64,000 nt of DNA from Paramecium tetraurelia (lineage: Eukaryota > Ciliophora > Oligohymenophorea > Peniculida > Parameciidae). A program made the translations under genes and the position numbers. Positions 24,433 to 39,489 of the stretch are shown piece after piece. The DNA lies in the NCBI RefSeq assembly GCF_000165425.1, contig NW_001799012.1, positions 128,159-192,158 of the forward strand. Reading direction: 5' to 3'. Below the pieces are notes generated by a model, which had not been told where the DNA came from, searched no databases, and saw only the letters and a list, made by a program, of their open reading frames with translations. The number at the start of each line of letters is the position of its first letter. Positions within the stretch are counted from its first letter, which is position 1.

Positions 24433-25055
24433 ATGGATTAAAGTATATTATTATTTCTAGGAATAGTATTGACAATTTATACAATTATTCTTAGTTGCTT
24501 ATTTAGATAAAGCCTAGTTATATGGAATAGTAACTGTAACTATTAGAAATACTAGTCATTAAATTGAGTGAATATATAGGCTAACTTGCAGTACAAATTT
24601 TGACATATTGCTGTTATAATAAATTAGTATTTGTAATATCAACTTTGGGTCATAATGGATATAACAATATCTTCTAAATGGCAGCTAGTGGTTAGTGGAT
24701 AATTTAATGTCAATTTGTCACTTAAGTACATTTATCCCAGCATTAATTTATATTCTTGATATGGCACTTACATTACTGATGATGTAAATTGTGCTGATCT
24801 GGTCAAAAGAATTGGAATAGGAATTTAGCTCTATCTTTGTCTTTTAGTTACAATAAGCATATCGTTTTAAACAAATAATAAAGTATAATTATTAAATACA
24901 AAATTCAGGAATGACCAAAGCTTAATTTAATCTAATTAAGATTAGAGATATCTGCGTATTAGCTAAATAAAGTAATTGGAAAGGAAATATTAGTAAATTT
25001 GAATAAAAAACTTAAAAAATTGCATAAGCCTAAGAAAAGTAGCATTAATTATTGA
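24433..25055 (+). CDS. Small multi-pass membrane protein, 191 aa, unrecognised
   Basis: Seen: ATG at 24433, two short introns (25 and 22 nt, both ending TAG) give exactly 192 codons and a basic tail ending KKLHKPKKSSINY. TM segments: residues ~4-24 (SILLFLGIVLTIYTIILSCL) and ~97-122 (STFIPALIYILDMALTLLMM), with a weaker hydrophobic stretch between. An alternative first intron leads to a different, dead-ended frame. No family is recognised; a tetraspan or Tmem-type protein is only a guess. Confidence 0.45.
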
Positions 25056-25353
25056 AGAATAAATTTTAATATCATCATCATCTTTTAATGAATAATAAAA
25101 TAAAATTAATTTATTATTAAGTTTAATTAATTAATCTATTAGGATATTTTTTATAATCAGGAAATAAAATTTTTGTTATTTTAGTTTTTTCCATTTATTT
25201 TCTTTTACACTTACTCAAATTTACATTCATTATTAAACTAGAAATTACAATTTTATAAATAAAACTAAAATTAATAATTTTATATTTGAATTTAAAGAGG
25301 ATTTTAGAGAAATAATGACATTATATAATATATAAATATTAAAAATCAATTAA

Positions 25354-26174
25354 TCAATCCAATTTTTTTGTCACAGCAGCTAAAAAATATTTTTTTTAAG
25401 ATTAAGACATAGGAAAGCGTCTTGAAGAACGTGCAGTTTCTACAAGATTTATCATTTTATTAGGAGACATAGCTTATTTTTAAGGAGTTTCATATTCACT
25501 TCCATCATCAAATTGCACATTTTTTGATGTCATTAATTCATTAAACTCCTTGAGTAATATTTGCATAATATTTTTCATTTTGTTTAAGTACTTTTATTTT
25601 TTTTATTTTACTTTTTATTTTTCATCTTATAGGAGTTCAGCAGTTTTAGAATAATGTTTGTGAATTTTTGGTGCCTCCTAATAAAATTTAACTAATTAAT
25701 TAAGTTCATTGTGATTCAAAGAAGGTAATTCATTTTAGATTGTTAATTTGAATGGATCAAGTTCGTTATTCATGTTTTATTGAAATTAAGTGCAATTATC
25801 TTATACTTTCGTCATATCACTGTCAATTTGAGACTTTAAATCGCTTTTGATGGATGAGAATCTTGACTTAATGCAATCAATGCAATTTTCTAATTCAAAA
25901 TCTATTTGACTATCCAAGTCCCTTTAAGGAGAGCCTGTCACTTTTTGGAATTCAATTTATGAAATTTATTCGATAGATTGGCTTACCTGCTCCTTAAATT
26001 GAGTAGTGGTTTTTCTAATATGAGTTATATGATCATCAAGAAAACAATCAGCACAACCTTAATTAAATTACAAGAAATACCTATTTTTTTTGGAACACAA
26101 CAAGTGGGATCCACACATATATATTTTAGACGTTAAGAATCGTGATTGGGATTTTAGCAAACAGAGATATCCAT
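25354..26174 (-). CDS. B-box-like Cys/His N-terminus plus coiled coil, 265 aa
   Basis: Seen: the N-terminus carries a Cys/His array, VCQNPNHDSQRLKYICVD, TCCVPKKIGCADCFLDDH and ITHI, with spacing like a B-box zinc finger. It is interrupted by a 23-nt intron at 26058-26080 ending AAG. The rest is helical (QFKEQVSQSIEQISQIEFQ; LVKFYQEAPKIHKHYSKTAE). Splicing gives exactly 266 codons. Known: B-box plus coiled coil without RING occurs widely in ciliates. Inference: protein-interaction scaffold; zinc binding is probable but the domain name is tentative. Confidence 0.6.
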
Positions 26175-26191
26175 TAATTTTAATATAGTAA

Positions 26192-26314
26192 TCACGCGCC
26201 AATATATTCGCGGTAATTATATTCAAATTGAGTATTTTTCATCCAATCAAATAAAACCCGAGCTGTCTTACATATTGCTGATATTCTTCTCACAAATTTA
26301 GTGTAATAATCCAT
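26192..26314 (-). CDS. Possible 40-aa micro-protein
   Basis: Seen: a short frame MDYYTKFVRRISAICKTARV... ending in TGA, 17 bases upstream of the B-box-like gene start. Composition (aromatic and basic, no low-complexity run) looks more coding than its surroundings. It could be a real small protein, an upstream ORF or leader of the next gene, or chance. Confidence 0.25.
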   Translation of the reverse strand: MDYYTKFVRRISAICKTARVLFDWMKNTQFEYNYREYIGA

Positions 26315-27026
26315 CAAGCTAGTGAATCAGGATATGTTCCACGTTTAAAGCATAATCTAGAGTTCTATTAGGTAAAAGGATGCGATTAGAGAATTTATAA
26401 AAATTAATTAAAATACAAGTGATTTTTAACCTATAAATTTAATTACACCATTTAATGATCATTTATAATTTTATATGAAGAACTGTCAAAATCTCAAATC
26501 TTAATTTAAATTATTATAGGTTTTGTTTCTAAAACATCGTAATAACTATTTCGTTAGTATTAAATTCTTATAAATTATGCATTTTGATGACTTTGTTTAA
26601 TTCAACTTGATAATGCCATATACTTATAGATTAAAAGAATATAGTGATATTTTTTTCGCTGTGAATTCTTATTTTCTTTAATACTATCTGTTTCTATTAA
26701 TAGTAGAAAGAAATGAAGTTGCTAAAATTGAAATGTTTATAATAATTATAAAAATGATGATGGGTTCCAAGCAAGGGAAGTGATAATTCCATTAGAGATT
26801 AGACAAGATGTTCAATTTATTCATTTTAGTAGGATTATTGATTACCTAACAAACGAGTAGAGAAATTTTGAAAGTCTACCTATTTTGATTGGAATCATAG
26901 ATGTATATAATCAATAATGAAATTTAATAAAAAGTAATGAGTATACTATATTTTATTTTAAAGTAAAGGTCAATTTGTCGAAATTAGAAAAATGTTGTTT
27001 TCATTAATTGATACATCTATATTTAC
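26315..27026. other. AT-rich intergenic region, no gene seen
   Basis: About 0.7 kb between a minus-strand ORF start and the 3' end of the PKG gene. No conserved frame or RNA gene is seen. Confidence 0.5.
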
Positions 27027-29669
<2,643 letters not shown>

Positions 29670-29718
29670 ATTAAAATAAAAATTATATTTTTATATGTTT
29701 ATTTAATGTAATATTGTA

Positions 29719-30353
29719 TCAATAGACGTTTCCTTCAAAGGTTTGTTTGAACCATTCTACAGCCTCCTTTTTAGTCACTCTTTATTGTGTGCCCAATCTT
29801 GAATTTCTTGATTTTCTTTGAGCCACTCTCAATCCTGGTCTAGACAACACAACATAGAAGTCCATACCGAAAATACCTATTGGTTGTACTCTAATAGAAT
29901 ACCTGTGTATGGATCATATTTCAATCCCAAATCAATGTGTTCTTGAATACCAAATCCGAAGTTTCCTGATTCAGAAAAGTTTCTCTTCTTCAATTCCATT
30001 TCCTTCACTCTTAAACCTCTAACAAGAATGTCTCTAGCTTAATCGCCTCTAATGGTGCAATAGACAGAGATTTTTTCATTTCTTCTAATACCGAATGATC
30101 TCACTGTATATCTTGCTTTGCCAAAAACAGGCTTTTATCCTGTAAGATCCTCCAAGACTTTAGCAGCCTTAGTCAATTTATCGCCTGATTCACCTGCGCA
30201 AATATGAACCATCAATTTATCAATTCTTATTTTTCTCATAACATTCTCCTTGGTTTCTTATGGTTTAGCAACTTTTGTCTAAGCAGCAGTTTGTGGCTTA
30301 GCATCAGTTTTAGTCTATGCTCCCTTTCCTCCCTTTTAAGCCTACTAAGACAT
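29719..30353 (-). CDS. RPL11: Ribosomal protein uL5 (RPL11)
   Basis: Seen: 202 residues after a 26-nt intron. Core matches eukaryotic L11: [57 protein letters not shown], then [15 protein letters not shown] after the intron. A ~35-residue Lys/Gln/Ala-rich N-terminal extension precedes the conserved start. Known: large-subunit protein at the central protuberance binding 5S rRNA with uL18. Its stop lies 50 bases before the PKG start, same strand. Confidence 0.95.
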
Positions 30354-30500
30354 CTTATTTCCTCAAATTAAATTAAAAAAAATCTTTATATTTAAAATAC
30401 ACTAACGACCAAGATATCAAATACAATATATATATATACATTGCTTTATTCTCTCTTATATTAATATATGTACTATTTTGTTTATACTGTAATAAATTCA

Positions 30501-31397
30501 TCATTCTTATGGTTATTAGGTGACTTCCTTGTCGATTTGTCCTTATTTGATAAGATTTAAAGCGCTTTAGTCTTCAGCTTGACCGTGTCTTCTGACTTGA
30601 GCTTTGTTTCTGTTGGCATCTTCATAGAATTCTCTCAATTTTTGAGCTAACAAATTAGGGGGACATCATTACCATCAACCTTGGGTCTCTTAACCAACTT
30701 CACTTTTCTTAATGTAATGTTTTAGAGTGGGAAGATAGTTCTTGTGGCCTTTGCGATTTCCTTTGAAAGGATTTCTTGATTGAAGAAACCAAGTAATGTG
30801 GTGATGCTTTTCTTGGAGACCTCTCTGAGAACGATCTCAGAAATCTTCTTTCTGATGTCCTTGATTTGACTTCTTTAAGCATATGTGGTTTTTCTTTATT
30901 GATTTTTGATGCTCTTGGTGAATGCAATGATAAAGATTCTTAAGATATATCCATCTGATGATCTGGCTTCAACTTAAGTCTAATTGAAAATTATGAATTT
31001 AAAAGTACCTCAATCAAAGTTTATCGCTTTTTAATCATTCCAAAGATCTTATCCTTTGTTGAATCAAGGCCATAGAAAGAAGTTCTGCATCTTGTGCCTT
31101 CAACATCATCAATAATTAATTTGACTTTTCTCCATGCCATTTGATCTGATTGCCCTTGAAGATCAGCCAAGGATGCTTCAACCACACGTCCTTTGATGGC
31201 TTCAGTGGCCACGACTAAAGGCTTTATTATGATTAAGTACCTGTTCCTGCAGATTTATTGATGCAAGTATAGCCAAATCCACCAGCGCTGAAGGGGACTG
31301 GGGCTGTTAATTCAAACCATTCCTTTCTTGCCAATGGGTCGATGGTTTTCTTTTATCCCTTCTTCTTTCCTAATTTCTTATTCTTTCCTTGAGTCAT
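30501..31397 (-). CDS. RPS3A: Ribosomal protein eS1 (RPS3A)
   Basis: Seen: 271 residues; introns of 26, 29 and 26 nt. N-terminus MTQGKNKKLGKKKGQKKTID and DPLARKEWFELTAP; then RVVEASLADLQGQSDQMAW, TDGYLLR-like SSDGYILRIFIIAFTK and a C-terminal helix (QKLREFYEDANRNKAQVRRH). The third intron, at a run of five C, restores the frame; without it the last 45 residues would be lost. Known: small-subunit protein near the mRNA exit site. Tandem with uL5. Confidence 0.95.
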
Positions 31398-31487
31398 GCA
31401 AAAAGATTTTGATTTTTTTTAATTTTTTCAAAAATTTATTACATGCGCATAGAAGCATTCCTAATATATATAATTAAATTTAATTAA

Positions 31488-32301
31488 ATGAATTCCTCCT
31501 CAATCCAAACTGAAATAGGTAGGTACACAGACATCAATCACATATTCGAGACTGTTCAGAAGAGAGGCTATCTCACACAATTGACCACATTTTTGGAGGA
31601 AGTCTTTACAAACGAAATCAACTTTGCATCTCAAAGTAATATCACATTTGCATCATTCCAATAGGACTCAAAGAAGTGATCAGTGCCATGCAAAGACAAG
31701 GATAGAAGGTCGAATACTCAATTCAATTAAATCGAAATATACAAATTTTTAAGAGCAATTTTGATTTAATTTTAACTGCTACATCCAACAATGTCTGGAA
31801 TCAAATAGTTAATTCGATGAATCTCATCTCCGATGAAACATTCCAACTCACCTACAACAAATCCGAAATCATCTCCCCAGTTTCCAGAAAAATCGACAGA
31901 CAATCAGAACCTGATCTTAAAAAAATGACCATGAGTCAATCCTATGTGAGCAGATCCCCCAGCAAAATTTCAACTATCAAACAACAACAAACAATTCCCT
32001 TGAGTGAGATGTCCATCCAAATGAGAGGATCTCCAACCACCTTCAATAAAGCAAAAAGACAATTAGATAATAGTTTAACAACAAGCTCTCCAGGAGTAGG
32101 CAGGTATCGAACCGAAGTGGCTGAAAAACGTAAGCTTTCCTCTTTAAACTTCTAGATATAAGAGAGACCTCACCCATTGCCACCATAGGAAAATCAGCAA
32201 AAATTAGTTGGATTGATGAAAAACTGTAAAAAGAAGATGCTCAATCCCCAGGACCCATATATAATCCAGTAAAAACATTCTGTTCTAAACGTGTTAAATG
32301 A
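31488..32301 (+). CDS. SHIPPO/sperm-tail PG-repeat-like protein, 252 aa
   Basis: Seen: two introns (29 and 26 nt) give exactly 253 codons. The N-terminal half is helical (TDINHIFETVQKRGYLTQLT; SAMQRQGQKVEYSIQLNRNI). The C-terminal half is Ser/Pro-rich with repeat-like SSPGVGRYRTE and SPGPIYNPVK. Known: PGPxxY-type SHIPPO/CIMAP repeats are found in proteins bound to ciliary doublet microtubules. With only two repeats visible the assignment is moderate. It converges on the diflavin reductase with 35 bp between stops. Confidence 0.6.
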
Positions 32302-32336
32302 TTGGTTCATATTCATAATCATAATCAACAATCAAG

Positions 32337-34161
32337 TCATCCCCATAATTCTTTCACAAATATCTTTTGTTCTTCTAATTCATTCACTTTTCTATAGGCC
32401 AAATAAGGCATCACTTTCCTAACCTATTTAAACATATTCTCTATGGCAATCTAGACATCTCTACCCATCTAAGTAGATCCACATACATAGATAACACCAC
32501 CAGATTCTAACAATTAATTCAAGAATTCGACATCCAAAAAATTTGTTATTCTAATCTATTTTATATTAACTTCTATAATTACTTGTTGTCCCTCTCTTGA
32601 AAACGCAACCTTCAATTGATTTAATGTGCCATTCTTTTCATATTCCTCTAATTCTTCCTTAAATAGGTAATCACTCATGGTTTTGCAACCAAAGAATAAT
32701 GTCATTGGACCTTTAAATGGACTCTAATCTAATCTGTTTTGCTCTATGAATTCATCCTTTTCTTAAATAAAAGCTCTCATTGGAGCCAATCCAGCACCAA
32801 TTCCTAATAATAAAATTGGAGCCTATGGGTTTTGAGGCATTAAAAATGCTGAGTCCTATAAGAAACATTTTATCTCCTATCCAACCTTTACATTTCTTAG
32901 GAATTATGAACACAATCCCAACTAAGTATATAATATAATATTTTACCCTCTCTTTATTTATTAATAGTTCACTTGCTATGATCTCAATCTTATTTGGATT
33001 TTTTAATGGACTTGATGCAATTGTAAAGTATCTAGGAGATATCAAAGGACACAATTCAATCAATTATTACAATGATATGTTTCTAATATTGTACTTTTTC
33101 ACAAGATTGAAAAAACATTATCTTGTTTATAAATAATTTGTATCATATTCTTCTCTTCCTTTATGAGATGAAACAAACTTGAGCTCCTCCTTTGCTTATT
33201 GATCATCAACCAATTATGAAAGGGTGTATAATTATTTTTTAGTAATAGGTCCCAAAAAGTCACAATACTTCTTCAAATAATTATGAACACTAATTGGAGT
33301 TGGAAATGGGTGATTTCCTTTGGTCTCAATTTAAAAAATATATTTTGGATCCAAATTAAATATAGTACAAATTTCTTAGATATATTCTTCACTGTTCTCT
33401 GGATATATTCCAATATTTTAAGCTGCTTTGTATGGAATATTTTATGATTCTAAACTTAAATACAATGTTGAATTTCCAGGACTTGGAGCCTTTCGTAATT
33501 CTTTAATTTCAATAATCTTAAGGGAGTGTGAATCTTTGTACTTCTATGCTTAAAATGACAAGGTTTCTCCAACTAAAACATCTGTGTTATCAAATTCCTT
33601 TATTTTGTAAATTGAACTTTGAACTTAATTCGCAGGCACAGTTACCAATGGAGACAAGGCTTCTAGTGCTGTAAATAACCCACTTTCGACCCAGACAGAG
33701 TAATCATTATCAGTAGTCTCATCACAAGAATTACCTTTTCCTAATTAGAAAATTCTTGTTGCTCCAAGTTCTTCTAATCTTGCATCCGTCTTCAATCCCA
33801 TTCCACAAAAGTGTTCATGTTTTGTATTTCCCAAAGCAAATACAGTAAAATGTACTCCCTATAATTCATTTTATTTCCTATCCTTGGACTGAAGCCAATT
33901 ATTAAAGTCTATGGCGTCACTAGTAGGTCCCCCCACTCCATAAGTAGAAACAAAGAAAATATTGAGTCTCGTTTGAATAAACACATCAGGATTGAACTCT
34001 TTTAAGTTGAATACTAAATTTGGATATACTAATGTACCCTTTGGGATAAATTTGTGTTGGGTGGCTTCATCTGCGAACTGGAAGGCGAGACGTGACGAAT
34101 TTCCAGATGTAGTACCATAGTACACATTGATAATTTCTCTGGTATCAATTGTTTATTGCAT
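32337..34161 (-). CDS. NADPH-cytochrome P450 reductase-type diflavin reductase, no membrane anchor
   Basis: Seen: about 599 residues (590 if a 27-nt in-frame stretch at the C-terminal side is also an intron); one certain 25-nt intron. Flavodoxin domain: [45 protein letters not shown] domain: [14 protein letters not shown] (RxYSIASS-type). NADPH domain: [27 protein letters not shown]; ends KELWG. Known: transfers electrons NADPH-FAD-FMN to P450 or other acceptors. It lacks an N-terminal TM, so it may be soluble like NDOR1/Tah18; flavodoxin similarity is closer to CPR. The exact partner cannot be told. Confidence 0.85.
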
Positions 34162-34283
34162 TTTTAATAAATAAATAAATTTGTACGTACAATATTATGA
34201 GTATTTATATACTCAACATATTGATATCATTTTATTTATAACACATAATTAATTATCACAAATAATTAATAAAATTGTTTAAT

Positions 34284-35314
34284 TCATTTTTGTTATTTTT
34301 TTGTTTAAAATAGTTTTTAATTAGAAACATCAATAATATCAGCATTGGTGTTAATCAGGTATTTTTAGAGCAGAGTACTTGGACAAGATTGATTTTTTGA
34401 TCTTAAAGATTTCTGTGCATCAATTGAATCAGTATACAATTGATTGAGCTTTAACTCTGTATAAGAAACAAAAGATTCTTGCTCCTAAAGTCTCTATCTT
34501 TCTGTATTGCAATAGTCTGATTCTAACAACAAAGGCTATGTTTTTTATGATTTCATTATTTTGATTGAAGCCCCTTTGAAATAGTTTTTTTGGAATAAAT
34601 TTTAAACCTTATAATGTTACTACAATAAGATCATTAACATACTTTAACTGCTGACTGTTGTTAGTGATATTCTTATTGTTTTAATTGTTGTTTGATTTAA
34701 TTTTCTAAATATTGAAATTTTTTATTATCGTCTGTGAGTCTCAAGAACCTCTCCTTCTATAAGTAATTGAGTTCCTTATTTTTCTCCAGGAATACAAAAA
34801 CTTCCCTCTTTATTTAAGATTCTGCTTGCATAGGATCCTTCTCAGTAAAGAACCTGGATACTTTTCTAGACTTAGGCAATTAATTCTCCTGTATTCTTGT
34901 GTCATCAGCCTTTGTAGACTGTGTAGCAACACTCCTATTAATAGTATGATGATGCTTGTTTCCAATTTAGCAATACCTGAGAACAGTCTTACACTCCTTC
35001 TTGATTTCTGGTTTTTTATTCTTTTCTCCACCGAGCAATTGCATAACCATTTCCAATCTCTATTGTTTTTATTACTGTTCTTGATCACTTTTCTTCTTTT
35101 TGTATTTGTATAGCATTTTTTTAAAGATGTGTGCGTATTTTTACAATTTTGCAACATCCTCAGATTTCGCAATTTATTCTCTTCTGTCAATTACATCGTC
35201 AATTAATTTAATCCGTTGTTGATAGCTGTTCAATCCCTCAACTGCATGCTTAATTTGAGTTCGAGAGAAAACATCTGAAATTTTATTATAAGTTTTCGAG
35301 ATCTGACATTTCAT
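34284..35314 (-). CDS. Coiled-coil protein, 335 aa, unrecognised
   Basis: Seen: one 23-nt intron; exactly 336 codons. Helical and strongly basic N-terminal half (RTQIKHAVEGLNSYQQRIKL; YKKKKSDQEQQQKQQRLEMV), a Ser-containing hinge, a Gln-rich coil (YLENQIKQQLKQQEYHQQQS) and a tail with LYTDSIDAQKSLRSKNQSC. No catalytic or membrane domain. Two candidate ATGs: 35314 (chosen, in frame) and 35309 (different frame). Confidence 0.65.
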
Positions 35315-35403
35315 ACTGAATCTGTTATAAATATTATAATAAATTTTGACAGAATACTTTAAGTTTAAATGAAACTAAGCAAAATTAATATTTATTAGTA
35401 TAA

Positions 35404-37828
35404 TCAAACTTGAAGTTATTATAAATCATCAATCTCTCTGCTATTTCTACTATTTAGGGGATGGATTTTTGTGCTACCTGTTGTAATGTGTTGAATTTAA
35501 TGATATTGTTTTAATTAAGTTCTATAATATATATGATTAGATATTTACGCTGTTTTTGGTTATGGAGTAGGCTAGACAGTTTCCTGTTAAATTTTGATCC
35601 ACTTCTCTTTAGCTGCATCTAGCGTCACAGGATTACGACGATCATAATCATCATAGAAAGTTAAGAATTTCTCATCATATGATTCCAATGTGGCATTGTC
35701 AATACCCAAATCCACTATACATCCGCATATTTTCGAAATTGGGATGAAATAATGCAATGTTGACAATCCCAGTTACAACCATGTTAGAATGTGAACTTTA
35801 TCGTAGTTCACCCATTCCCAGAAAGTGCATCCTAACTAAATAATTAATTTAAGCTATTACAGAAAACAATAATAGAATTAATTCGATATAAAAATCGATC
35901 ATTGCCTCAGCCATTGCACTCCCAGTTGGAGCAGGCTTAGAATCTCTTCTTATCAACAAGTACTTTTCTGTCCAATAGATACAAACTATTGAGAGAAAAG
36001 TAAAGCAAACTCCTAATGGCAATAAGGCTGCATATAAAAAAGTAAACAAAAGGGTTTTACACAATTTAGCATATTTCTATGATAAATCAATTGTGGGTCC
36101 TTCGAAAGCTCTAAAAATAGATTAATAAATTACTGATTAGCTTCATTTTAAGTATACTTGCAATTCTCTCCTTACTTAATAATTTTGCGTCTGACATATA
36201 ACTTATAAAAATAGTTGACATCTAATAATAGAGTCAACCAAGGCATTATAGAATTAGTAATGAAAATCAACATCACATCTGAATTGAGTCCTCCTGTTTA
36301 CCAAATAGCTTGATCTAATGACACAATATCCTCCTGTATAAAGAGATTAATAATCAAGGTCAAGATGGCAGTATTCAGAAATTAAGCCACTCCCATCTTA
36401 TAAGCCACACTAACATTATAATCTGTTCTAGTGGCTTGCTATTCCAATTCAGCAAACTTTATAATCATCTTGGCCAACACTACATTTATAATTGAGATCA
36501 AAATTGATGATGCAAACCCAAGAAGAGTAATAATGGCTGCTTCTGCTGCTGAACCTTTAGAGATATGCTTGTTAATAATATTTTATGCATAAGACAATCC
36601 AACTAATAATCCAAATCCAATTGCTAAAAGAAAGAGAGTCATGGCATTTGTTATCAAGGTTCTCTTATACTATTCTTTGATTGTAATTCCAAGATTACCC
36701 CATATGATATCACCAGGTTCAGGCGCTTTCCTTACAAAAAGGTTATTGTTTCTGAATTTCTTGAACTCATTCTATTCAAAACCCAGTTAATCTAACAAGA
36801 TTTGAAATCTTGTAGATTTGAATGTCTTGCAAACATTGTCAGCTTATTTCTCGTAATTATATGTGATGATGCATATTCCACTGAAATCGAAAATAGTAGC
36901 TCTATGATCTTCCATATAATCTAATTCCTTTGAAATTTTATCTATTTCTTAAACTAATTGAACTCTTGGTGGTATTGATTTTGGTATTTATTTTCCTTCT
37001 GCTTCCAATTCAAGTACTTTGGTGAGCACCGTTTCTTTGAGTTATTTTTACTTATTTAGTTTCAAATACGGTTAAATTTCATAAGCAATGCAAAGTTTTC
37101 TAAATTCGACAGTTTCATTTTGAAAGGGCTAAGAAAAGTATTCTTAAATTTCAGGTTCTTTCGCATCTCTTGGGATATTCTCAACTATTATTGAAAAATC
37201 AGATGCTAAAATGGCTGCATCATCCAATTCCATTGCTATTTTGCTTATGTGTCTTCTGTAAAACAGAGTCAAAAAAAGTATCACCACTTGGGATATAAAA
37301 TTGAGAATGCTTCGAGCTTCATCCAATTCTCTAAGGAAATTATAAAGATATATATACTCATGGTCATTTGTCAATGAAAATTAGTTGAAAAAATCAGTTT
37401 TACATTTATCAGCAATACTACTCTTTATTTGACTGCATCTTTGCCCTTGATAATTCGCATAAATATCGTATCCGCAACTTATGGCTCTAATATATTGCAA
37501 TTAATTAAATGTACATATAGGCAAATACGATAACTCCCGAAAAAACTAAGAAATCAAAATACAACGCTATCCCTGATCCGTTGAAACTGAATTCATTTCT
37601 TGATGAGCATAACGGAATTTCTTCAATGATTGCTGGTAATCCACAACATGGACACACATTTGTTTTATCAAGGTCAATATTTGGATCAGTCTTGGCAAAT
37701 TTTGTAGCTGCAGCATGCATCATAGCAATCTTAATCTTTGGAGGCCTCTGAAAGTCATCATAAATTGCTTCCATTTGTTATTCCTCATTTTGCTAAACAC
37801 CGATTACTTAAAGAACTTAATTCAACAT
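35404..37828 (-). CDS. OSCA/TMEM63-like (DUF221) cation channel, copy 1
   Basis: Seen: 782 residues after introns of 28, 23 and 25 nt. N-terminal Cys-rich segment CPCCGLPAIIEEIPLCSSRN, TM, extracellular Cys loop, TM, then a cytosolic RNP-like fold beginning DFSIIVENIPRDAKEPEIQE and ending RKAPEPGDIIWGNLG. After it come about seven TM segments (MTLFLLAIGFGLLVGLSYAQ; ALLPLGVCFTFLSIVCIYW, then EKYLLIRRDSKP). Known: APEPxDIIWxNL before the pore helices is the hallmark of OSCA/TMEM63/CSC1 mechanosensitive channels. Inference: mechano- or osmo-sensitive channel. A homologue lies at 46928-48970. Confidence 0.75.
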
Positions 37829-39489
37829 ATAAAAAATATCAAATTCTTATTCTTTATTATTTGTGTCTTTAAATTATAAATTCAGATACAATAAATTAAT
37901 ACGATTAAATCTGAAATATCTAAAGGCAGAACATCTCAAATTCATAAGATATTTCAAAAAAATGTGATAACTCTTTTATCATATCGCTTTTATTAGAATT
38001 ATTTGAATTTAAAATCAAATCAAATAATGTGCTTCTTAGAGAATTTCGTTCTAAATATAGTTCCATATTGTTGTCTGACAGATTTTAATTTGATAAAGTT
38101 TGTAATACTATTTAAGTTTGCAATAACCCATATTCACTATGCTATTTCTATGTAAATAAGAATATTCCAATAAAAAGAGGCTTGTCAAAAAATTCATAGT
38201 TTGACTGAGAAATTGCTTGGAACAAAATAAAATTTTATAGAGAAAATATTTTTTATGTAAATATTTGAAGTTATCTCTTCCTTTTTGATGCGGATTACTT
38301 CACCCCTTTAAATCTCAACATACTTACTATCCATATAATCAATTGTATTAGTTATATTAATTCTACTCTTTTGGGTTTTTATTTCAGTCAATTTCTGAGG
38401 TTTTCTTTCTACTCTTAAATTAATCAATTATACTTTACATAATTACTGATTCAGAACAGATCTATGATTGTCAATAAATAGCAGCGTGATACTTATGTTT
38501 AATATAATAATATATATAAAATAATGTGTTATTTTTCTAAAAATAGATGTTAAGTTGGAAATTTCAAAGCAACTAAAGCTATGGGGAAATCATAAATATT
38601 GAAATAGTGTTATTTATTTTATTATTTCATTTAATCACATATCTAAACCATCTTCAGCTGCAATTCTTTCAATATTATATATATAAAATAATTTATATTT
38701 TTATGCAAGTTACATTTTTGTTTATATTTAAATGTTGCATTTAAAATTCATTAATAATTAAACATCTTCTTTTATTAAGATAGCCTTTCTGTAAGGATAG
38801 AATTAACTTAAAATGCATTACCAATAATTTACATAGACTAATATTCTAATCACAATTGAATTTTGAATTTGTATATATTTATATTAATTTGAAACAGATT
38901 CAACTATCTCGCATTATGCAATATATTCTGGCAATCCATTTATATTGTATGAATTTTGACATATAATACTTATTATGATTAATTTATTATTATTACAGTA
39001 CTGTTTATTATTATTTATATTTATATGTAAATAATTTTGGTCTAGATAGCTCTTACTTAAGTTTAGATCAAATAAATGATATTTTCTTAAATATCAATGG
39101 CAGTATCACATATATCAATAACATTTAAATAAATTATTTCTTTAAAATAATTCTAAACAATAATCCTCAGTGGTAAAAAGTAGATTATTTTGATACGGTT
39201 ATCAATGATGTATATTAAATAACACATATAAAATCTGACAAGTGTCTCAATTTCACAGGATTTTCAGAAAACCCTTTTATAAGATAGCCAATAAATAATC
39301 ATTTACCTGGATGATTTTGATTGTTGACTAATTCTCATATAATTAAGCAATTGCTTCTGTGATATCACTAATTACACCTAATTACTTAAGAACCATAATA
39401 ATATAGAGGTTAATGTTTTAAAAAGTTTTTAACAATTCTGGGAACCATCTAATTATTCATAATAAGTGGAAATAATTAAAAATAAAAAA
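37829..39489. other. Long AT-rich spacer
   Basis: The largest gene-poor stretch of the window (1.66 kb). Mostly very AT-rich with no stable frame. Only 38194-38510 shows a coding-like minus-strand frame, listed separately. Confidence 0.5.
38194..38510 (-). pseudogene. Possible gene remnant resembling a P-type ATPase actuator strand
   Basis: Seen: a minus-strand frame open for about 100 codons, reading TLLFIDNHRSVLNQQL, NLRVERKPQKLTEIKTQK and SKYVEIQRGEVIRIKKEEI, ending in TGA. No start codon is visible. The last stretch resembles the 'W..I.VGDIIRIKKDE.IPAD' strand of phospholipid-transporting P-type ATPases. No pump motif (DKTGT, PAD) is present. A relic or chance are both possible. Confidence 0.2.

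Noticed and set aside
26190..26220. CGCG...AATATATT...CGCG near-palindrome
   Set aside because: Short, single occurrence, partly inside a possible ORF; no support for a regulatory role.
30640..30680. Apparent frameshift at a run of five C in eS1
   Set aside because: A normal 26-nt GTA...TAG intron removes the run and restores the conserved C-terminus exactly.
34826..35113. Leu/Phe-rich plus-strand ORF
   Set aside because: Antisense of a charged coiled coil always looks hydrophobic; the minus-strand gene closes in frame with an intron.
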